Position numbers and translations under genes: made by a program. Shown here piece after piece: positions 1 through 3,786 of a DNA stretch of 6,744 nt (the stretch's first letter is position 1; every line of letters starts with the position of its first letter). Below the pieces are notes generated by a model. That model made no database searches, was not told the DNA's origin, and saw nothing but the letters and a program-made list of their open reading frames with translations. This DNA comes from Ilumatobacteraceae bacterium (lineage in GTDB: Bacteria; Actinomycetota; Acidimicrobiia; Acidimicrobiales; Ilumatobacteraceae), in NCBI GenBank assembly GCA_025456105.1, contig JALOLG010000218.1, positions 1 through 6,744 on the forward strand, read 5' to 3'.

Positions 1-1712
1 GCGACCTTGAGCTGGTCACCCGACGGCAGACCGGCCGTCAGCGGCTCGACCGTGGACTCACCGTCGTTGTTGTGGAGCAGGGTGAGCGTGCCCGCCGGAT
101 CGGCCGCCACGGCGCCGAAGATGTTGACGGTGCCGGTCACCTCGTTGCCCACGACGAGCAGCGGCTGCCCGGTGGGGCTGTCGCCGGCAGCGATGAACAC
201 CATGCCCTCCGGCCCGGAGTCGGGGCCGACGTCGTCGCCGTCGAACACCCGGGTCACCAGGTACTGCTGGAACACCGGCGCCATCGGGTCGGTGACGTCG
301 TACACCATCACGCCGCCGATCCGCTCGAGCCCGACGAACGCCAATGTGCGACCGTCGACCTCGCCGACGACCACGGATTCGGGCTCGGGGCCCTTGTCGT
401 CGCTGCGGTTGTCGAAGCTGTTGTTCGAGTTGCTGGCGTTGAAGCTGCCCGGGAGCGTCCGGGCGACGATCTGCTCGAAGTCGTCACCGCTGTCCCACAC
501 GATCTGGCCCTCGGCCGTGCGGATCGTGAAGGAACGGCTGCCGAAGGAGCGCAGCTCGCTCACGCGGCTGCCGTTGCGCGGCACGTCGGAGGCGGTCGAC
601 ACGTTGAGCTGACCGAGCTGCGAGCGCGTGGCCGCCCCGGGGATCGCCGGGTCTGCGACCGAGCGCGCCCGACCGACGTCGCTGTGACCGGTGTACTCGC
701 GGGCGTCGCCCTCGTTGGCGGTCACGACGAAGCGCTGCCCGCCCGCCGAGAAGTTCGCGATGCCGTCGGGCATGTACATGCCCTTGACGCCCCACGGCGC
801 GATCGCGATCGCGCCGTCCTCGTTGCTCGGATCGATGCCGAACCCAGCGACCGAGTGATCGGCCAGCCCGAGCGGCGCGATCGAGACGACCTGCTTCGAC
901 CGCAGGTCGACCCGCGCGATCGCGTTGTTCTCCTGCAGCGACACCCATGCGGTGCGGCTGTCGTCGGCGATCGTGATGTACTCCGGCTCGAGGTCCTGCG
1001 CCACCGACGCACCCGGACCGGTGATCCGGACCCCCGCGATCTCGGCATGGCGGCGGGCACCGACGTTGAAGTCGGTGAACCGGATCGCCGTGACCGGCTG
1101 CGGCGCACCACGCCCGCGCAGGATGCCCGGCGTCCGGAACGGCCGCACCGTGATCACGCTGATCGAGCCCTCCGGGTCGATCGAGTCGGGCTGGCCGTAG
1201 CTGCTGGGCTCGCCCTCGTTGGCCACCGCCAGCAGCGAGCCGTCGGGCGTGAACGTGACCATGTCGGGGAGCGACCCGACGACGACCGATCCGACCTGGG
1301 TGCGCCCGCGGAAGAAGATCACCCGCCCCGGATCGGTCCGCGGATCGGCGGGCACGGCGACGGCCAGGAGCCCGTCGCTCACCGCGATCGACGTGGGGTC
1401 ACCGGGGAGCGCGAGCTCGTACTCCGGCACCGGGTTCGACGGATCGGACAGGTCGACCACGTCCACCGACGACGCGCTCATCACGTAGAGCGTGTCGTCC
1501 TCGTACGCGACGATCTCGGCGGCGGTGATCTCGTCGTCGGGAACGGCGTCACCCGTGTCGTAGCGCCCGACGGCCTCGAAGGCGACGCCGGGCAGCGGGG
1601 GCTCGACCGACGGGACGGGCGTGGCACCGGCCGGCGCCTGCGAGATCACGGCGACCGAGGTGGCGACGACGGCGGTGGTGGCGAGGGCAGCGAGCTTCCT
1701 GGTGGCGGCCAT
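1..1712 (-). CDS. Secreted choice-of-anchor I (MSP130-like) protein, probably fused to a 5'-nucleotidase domain; 3' end cut by window edge
   Basis: The frame is open for 570 codons from ATG (1712-1710) to the window edge. An in-frame TGA at 1793-1791 and the lack of any other ATG/GTG/TTG between them fix the start. No clear Shine-Dalgarno precedes it. Residues 1-30 form a signal peptide (basic MAATRK, hydrophobic core, cleavage likely after AGA30), so export is expected. Residues about 45-535 carry the hallmarks of choice-of-anchor I proteins: SVDVVDLSDPSNPV (82-95), VANEGEPSSYG (163-173), TANEGDAREY (331-340), WDSGDDFEQI (406-415), an Asn/Ser-rich FNASNSNNSFDN stretch followed by DDKGPEPE (438-445), and VGLERIGGVMVYD (460-472). 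This suggests a beta-propeller-like extracellular domain; its biochemical role is not established. At 542-553, LTLLHNNDGEST resembles the opening strand and first metal-binding motif of UshA-type metallophosphatases, in the D-x-E variant. The reading as a propeller plus 5'-nucleotidase fusion is therefore an inference from a short stub. Confidence is high for the first domain and moderate for the second. Confidence 0.85.
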   Translation of the reverse strand, partial: MAATRKLAALATTAVVATSVAVISQAPAGATPVPSVEPPLPGVAFEAVGRYDTGDAVPDDEITAAEIVAYEDDTLYVMSASSVDVVDLSDPSNPVPEYELALPGDPTSIAVSDGLLAVAVPADPRTDPGRVIFFRGRTQVGSVVVGSLPDMVTFTPDGSLLAVANEGEPSSYGQPDSIDPEGSISVITVRPFRTPGILRGRGAPQPVTAIRFTDFNVGARRHAEIAGVRITGPGASVAQDLEPEYITIADDSRTAWVSLQENNAIARVDLRSKQVVSIAPLGLADHSVAGFGIDPSNEDGAIAIAPWGVKGMYMPDGIANFSAGGQRFVVTANEGDAREYTGHSDVGRARSVADPAIPGAATRSQLGQLNVSTASDVPRNGSRVSELRSFGSRSFTIRTAEGQIVWDSGDDFEQIVARTLPGSFNASNSNNSFDNRSDDKGPEPESVVVGEVDGRTLAFVGLERIGGVMVYDVTDPMAPVFQQYLVTRVFDGDDVGPDSGPEGMVFIAAGDSPTGQPLLVVGNEVTGTVNIFGAVAADPAGTLTLLHNNDGESTVEPLTAGLPSGDQLKV

Positions 1713-1790
1713 GGCCGGGAACGTACGCAGGCTCGGCGAACGGGAGGTAGCGCGCAGGTGAACAGCAGCACAAGATTCAGCGAGATCGGC

Positions 1791-2108
1791 TCACGGGGCG
1801 GGTCGGTGTCGGATCGCCGAGTGCGCGACCACCACCACCGTCGTCGAACCCTCCACGCGGGCGGTGCCGTCGACCACGAGGCTGAACTCGTCGCCCGGGT
1901 GCGGCGGGAGGACGACGGCCACGTCGGGCCGGGCGGCGGCGTTGGCCGCCGTGCGACCTCCCACCTCGAAGCGGAGCACCGCACCGTCGACCGTCGGGCG
2001 GAGCGCCACGGCGTGCGAGCGTCCGTCGTCGCCGACGGTGAGCAGGTACCCGAACCCGCGGTCGGCCACCTGAGCAGCGAGCTGGTCGAGCTCGACCGGG
2101 ATGCTCAC
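1791..2108 (-). CDS. Small pyridoxamine 5'-phosphate oxidase-fold (PPOX) family protein
   Basis: This 105-residue protein starts at GTG (2108-2106) and ends at TGA (1793-1791). A GGAGG lies 7 nt upstream of the GTG and supports this start, which overlaps the upstream stop as GTGA. The sequence fits the split-barrel PPOX fold: an N-terminal helix (VELDQLAAQVADRG), then GYLLTVGDDGRSHAVAL (20-36) as the first two strands, an inner strand (LRFEVG, 45-50), a helix with GRTAANAAARPDVAVV (51-66), and FSLVVDGTARVEG (75-87) as the barrel-closing hairpin. Such proteins bind FMN, F420 or haem; this short version may be degenerate and the ligand cannot be told from sequence. It probably acts in the cytoplasm, as no signal peptide or membrane segment is seen. 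It appears co-translated with the overlapping gene upstream. The exact function is unknown. Confidence 0.75.
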   Translation of the reverse strand: MSIPVELDQLAAQVADRGFGYLLTVGDDGRSHAVALRPTVDGAVLRFEVGGRTAANAAARPDVAVVLPPHPGDEFSLVVDGTARVEGSTTVVVVAHSAIRHRPAP

Positions 2109-2534
2109 GGCGCCGCCTCCACGCCGAACCACGGCGCAGCGGCCAGGTCGGCGAGGAAGATCGCACGATCCTCGTCGTCGGCGATCGGCACCGCCAGCGC
2201 ATCGGCTCGCTCGACCACCGCCTCCTCGAGCCGCCCGGCACAGGCGAGCGCGCGCGCCCGCGCCTCGTGGGCGTAGGCGCGATCGAAGTCGTCGAGGCGG
2301 TGCACGGCGACCGTCATCATGCACCGATCGGCGAAGCACAGCGCGAGTCCCGGCTCCCGAGCCACCGCGTAGACCCGCGCGAGCAGCCAGTCGGCCCGTG
2401 CGGCGTTCGCGGGGCCCGCACCCTCCGCCCGCGCCCAGTGGTAGGCCGCGGCGTGGGCGCGGCCGCCCGTCGAGCAGCTCCCAGGCGGCCTGGTTCGCCA
2501 CGACCGCCGCCGCACGATGCGCCTCACCGTCCAC
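2105..2534 (-). pseudogene. Small TPR-like helical protein gene, apparently frameshifted near its 5' end
   Basis: I recognise no named function. The downstream frame (about 2467 to the TGA at 2107-2105) encodes a helical, Ala/Arg-rich protein with ARADWLLARVYAVA, then DDFDRAYAHEARARALACAG and a closing IADDEDRAIFLADLAAAPW. This is the pattern of two or three TPR-like hairpins found in small actinobacterial proteins. Its own nearest start (GTG 2527) would give an unlikely basic N-terminus (MRRIVRRRSWR). The adjacent frame instead reads, from a GTG at 2534, EAHRAAAVVANQAAWELLDG, a plausible amphipathic N-terminal helix. Joining the two needs a one-base shift at about 2461-2468. The whole span is 430 nt, one more than a multiple of three, giving roughly 142 residues. 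From memory, related proteins carry some extra residues at the junction, so a small deletion is also possible. It could be a true pseudogene, a sequencing error in a GC hairpin, or recoding. No clear Shine-Dalgarno precedes GTG 2534. Confidence 0.6.
2116..2120 (-). promoter_or_regulatory. Ribosome binding site deciding the GTG start of the PPOX-family gene
   Basis: GGAGG on the minus strand ends 7 nt before the GTG at 2108. It sits inside the last codons of the upstream gene (the GVEAAP end). It makes GTG 2108 the preferred start and indicates that the PPOX gene can be initiated independently as well as by coupling through the GTGA overlap. That matters because the upstream frame looks broken. 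Confidence 0.6.
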
Positions 2535-2594
2535 TCGGGAAGCAGGCCACGCCGAGGCGCCGCCTGTCAAGGAGCGGTCACCGGGCGCTAAATC

Positions 2595-2625
2595 TTGACG
2601 AATCTGATCGGGATTCGGGTACATT
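2595..2625 (+). promoter_or_regulatory. Probable sigma70-type promoter of the peroxiredoxin gene
   Basis: TTGACG at 2595-2600 (5 of 6 to the -35 consensus) and TACATT at 2620-2625 (4 of 6 to the -10 consensus) are separated by 19 bp, slightly long for a housekeeping promoter. The stretch is AT-richer than its surroundings and lies 37 bp before the peroxiredoxin ATG. Transcription would start near 2632, leaving a leader of about 30 nt that contains the ribosome binding site. The long spacer would fit a promoter that depends on an activator, but that is inference. Confidence 0.55.
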
Positions 2626-2629
2626 CGTC
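2597..2629. promoter_or_regulatory. Operator-like repeat cluster (CGAAT/ATTCG x3) over the peroxiredoxin promoter
   Basis: The pentamer CGAAT occurs at 2599-2603, and its complement ATTCG at 2613-2617 and 2623-2627. The two direct copies are exactly 10 bp apart. This produces two overlapping dyads: CGAATC-N7-GATTCG (2599-2604 and 2612-2617) and GACGAAT-N19-ATTCGTC (2597-2603 and 2623-2629). The cluster covers the end of the -35, the spacer and the -10, as expected for a repressor or a redox-responsive regulator. Peroxiredoxin genes are commonly controlled by OxyR, Fur-type or Rrf2-type regulators; the sequence does not say which, and no regulator gene lies next to it in the window. Confidence 0.45.
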
Positions 2630-2649
2630 CGGCACCCGACCGACCTCCC

Positions 2650-2655
2650 AAGGAG
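2650..2655 (+). promoter_or_regulatory. Shine-Dalgarno of the peroxiredoxin gene
   Basis: AAGGAG ends 6 nt before the ATG at 2662. It is the strongest ribosome binding site in the window and fixes the start of the peroxiredoxin gene. Confidence 0.8.
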
Positions 2656-2661
2656 ACGACC

Positions 2662-3297
2662 ATGGCCATCCGCCTCGGCGACACCGCCCCCGACTTCACC
2701 GCCCCCACCACGCAGGGCGAGATCAGCTTCCACGAGTGGCTCGGCGACTCGTGGGGTGTGCTGTTCAGCCACCCCAAGGACTTCACGCCGGTGTGCACCA
2801 CCGAGCTCGGCTACGTGGCCAAGATCAAGCCCGAGTTCGACAAGCGCAACGTCAAGGTGATCGGCCTCTCGGTCGACCCGGTCGACAGCCACGTCGAGTG
2901 GGAGCGCGACATCGAGGAGACCCAGGGCCAGGCGGTCAACTTCCCGATGATCGGCGACCCCGACCGCACGGTCGCGGACCTCTACGACATGATCCACCCG
3001 AACGCCAACGACACCCTCACGGGTCGGTCGGTGTTCGTGATCTGGCCCGACAAGAAGGTCAAGCTCACCATCACCTACCCCGCGTCGACCGGCCGCAACT
3101 TCGACGAGATCCTCCGGGTGATCGACTCGCTGCAGCTCACGGCGAAGCACAAGGTGGCCACCCCCGCCAACTGGCAGGAGGGCGAGGACGTGATCATCGG
3201 CGCCACGGTGCCCGACGAGGAGGCCAAGGAGCTGTTCCCCGACGGCTGGAACGCCGTCAAGCCGTACCTCCGCGTGGTGCCCCAGCCGAAGGGCTGA
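2662..3297 (+). CDS. 1-Cys peroxiredoxin (Prx6 family; AhpC/TSA superfamily)
   Basis: This 211-residue cytoplasmic thiol peroxidase should reduce H2O2, organic hydroperoxides or peroxynitrite. The thioredoxin-fold domain carries the peroxiredoxin active site HPKDFTPVCTTE (37-48): Pro38, Thr42 and the peroxidatic Cys45. The third active-site residue, an Arg, is Arg122 in GRSVFVIWPDKK. The family-typical YPASTGRNFDEILRVIDSLQL (139-159) follows, and then the Prx6-type C-terminal extension with TPANWQEGEDVIIG (167-180) and a PDGWNAVKPYLR end (193-204). Cys45 is the only cysteine in the protein, so there is no resolving Cys; reduction must come from an external thiol or partner. Length and all landmarks are normal for the family. 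The gene is read alone from its own promoter with operator-like repeats, diverges from the minus-strand gene to its left, and meets the adenylyltransferase gene end-to-end with no gap. Confidence 0.96.
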   Translation: MAIRLGDTAPDFTAPTTQGEISFHEWLGDSWGVLFSHPKDFTPVCTTELGYVAKIKPEFDKRNVKVIGLSVDPVDSHVEWERDIEETQGQAVNFPMIGDPDRTVADLYDMIHPNANDTLTGRSVFVIWPDKKVKLTITYPASTGRNFDEILRVIDSLQLTAKHKVATPANWQEGEDVIIGATVPDEEAKELFPDGWNAVKPYLRVVPQPKG

Positions 3298-3786
3298 TCA
3301 GCACCAGTTCGCCTCCACCCACGCTCGCACGCTCGGTGCGAGGCGGTGGAGGTGGGCCGACGGCTCCGACCGCACCATCGTGGCGCTCACCGGCACGGTG
3401 GCGCGGTCGGGATCGACCGCCACCGCGACGGCACCGAGCCGATCGGCGAGCGGCGACACGTAGGGGTCCGACGAGAACACCGCGTGCGGCCCGGTCTCGT
3501 ACGGCCAGTGCGAGCGGAACAGCTCGATCCAGCGGCGCCACAGGTCCTCGTCGCCCCAGTCGGTGTCGAGCCGGTGGCGCACCTCCACCACGCGCACGTC
3601 GGGGTGCAGCTCCTGCAGCCACTGCGCGCGCAGCTCGCCGGGCGCGGCGTCGCGATCGGCCCGCGAGTTCACGAACACCACCAGGCGATCGGTGCGCGCC
3701 GCCGCCCACTCCACCATGTACGAGTGCCCGAGGTGCGGCGGGTCGAAGCGCCCGACGATGAGGCCGGTGGCGTGACGCTGGCTCAT
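3298..3786 (-). CDS. NadR-like nicotinamide-nucleotide adenylyltransferase (NMNAT), single domain
   Basis: This 162-residue nucleotidyltransferase probably joins NMN (or NaMN) and ATP to give NAD (or its acid form) plus pyrophosphate. The HxGH-class signature is intact in GLIVGRFDPPHLGHSYMVEW (8-27). FSSDPYV (104-110) matches the base-recognition segment of NadR-type enzymes, and VPVSATMVRSEP (131-142) is the second ATP-phosphate motif (ISATxxR type). The protein stops soon after, so it has the adenylyltransferase domain but neither the ribosylnicotinamide kinase domain nor the helix-turn-helix of enterobacterial NadR. The ATG overlaps the TGA of the upstream cyclase/ATPase gene as ATGA and no Shine-Dalgarno is visible, so translation is most likely coupled. 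The stop codon forms half of a TGATCA shared with the converging peroxiredoxin gene. Substrate preference cannot be told; another small nucleotidyl transfer activity in this superfamily is the main alternative. Confidence 0.85.
   Translation of the reverse strand: MSQRHATGLIVGRFDPPHLGHSYMVEWAAARTDRLVVFVNSRADRDAAPGELRAQWLQELHPDVRVVEVRHRLDTDWGDEDLWRRWIELFRSHWPYETGPHAVFSSDPYVSPLADRLGAVAVAVDPDRATVPVSATMVRSEPSAHLHRLAPSVRAWVEANWC
3312..3352. terminator. Large stem-loop just after the peroxiredoxin stop, candidate terminator
   Basis: Outer arms CCTCCACC (3312-3319) and GGTGGAGG (3345-3352), and inner arms CTCGCAC (3324-3330) and GTGCGAG (3336-3342), pair perfectly. They form a 15-bp stem with a 4/2 nt internal loop and a 5-nt apical loop GCTCG. 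It begins 14 nt after the peroxiredoxin TGA. No run of T follows on either strand, so it is not a textbook intrinsic terminator; actinobacteria often show such U-less hairpins. It lies entirely within the last codons of the converging adenylyltransferase gene (HLHRLAPSVRAWVE), so coding constraint shapes it too. Confidence 0.5.

Noticed and set aside
1713..1790. Possible separate promoter or terminator between the PPOX gene and the choice-of-anchor I gene
   Set aside because: The best -35-like TTGTGC is followed at the right distance only by CTACCT. No stem-loop was seen, so neither element can be supported.
72..2276. A 734-codon open frame on the plus strand
   Set aside because: It lies antisense to the choice-of-anchor I gene, the PPOX gene and the TPR-like gene. 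Its product is Arg/Asp/His-rich with no recognisable domain. Long antisense open frames are expected in GC-rich DNA with strong third-position bias.
2542..2570. A perfect TTGACA on the minus strand (2570-2565) as a promoter for the TPR-like/PPOX pair
   Set aside because: No acceptable -10 hexamer lies 16-19 bp downstream (the region reads GCCTGC), and the spacing would leave the GTG start almost leaderless. It is probably a chance match.
1791..2801. A 336-residue minus-strand protein extending the PPOX gene upstream
   Set aside because: The upstream half crosses the peroxiredoxin promoter and start in antisense and has no domain. The PPOX gene has its own GTG with a GGAGG 7 nt upstream.
2595..3761. 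A 388-codon plus-strand open frame over the peroxiredoxin
   Set aside because: It is out of frame with the peroxiredoxin, and its product is a low-complexity Arg/Pro/Gly reading that runs antisense into the adenylyltransferase.
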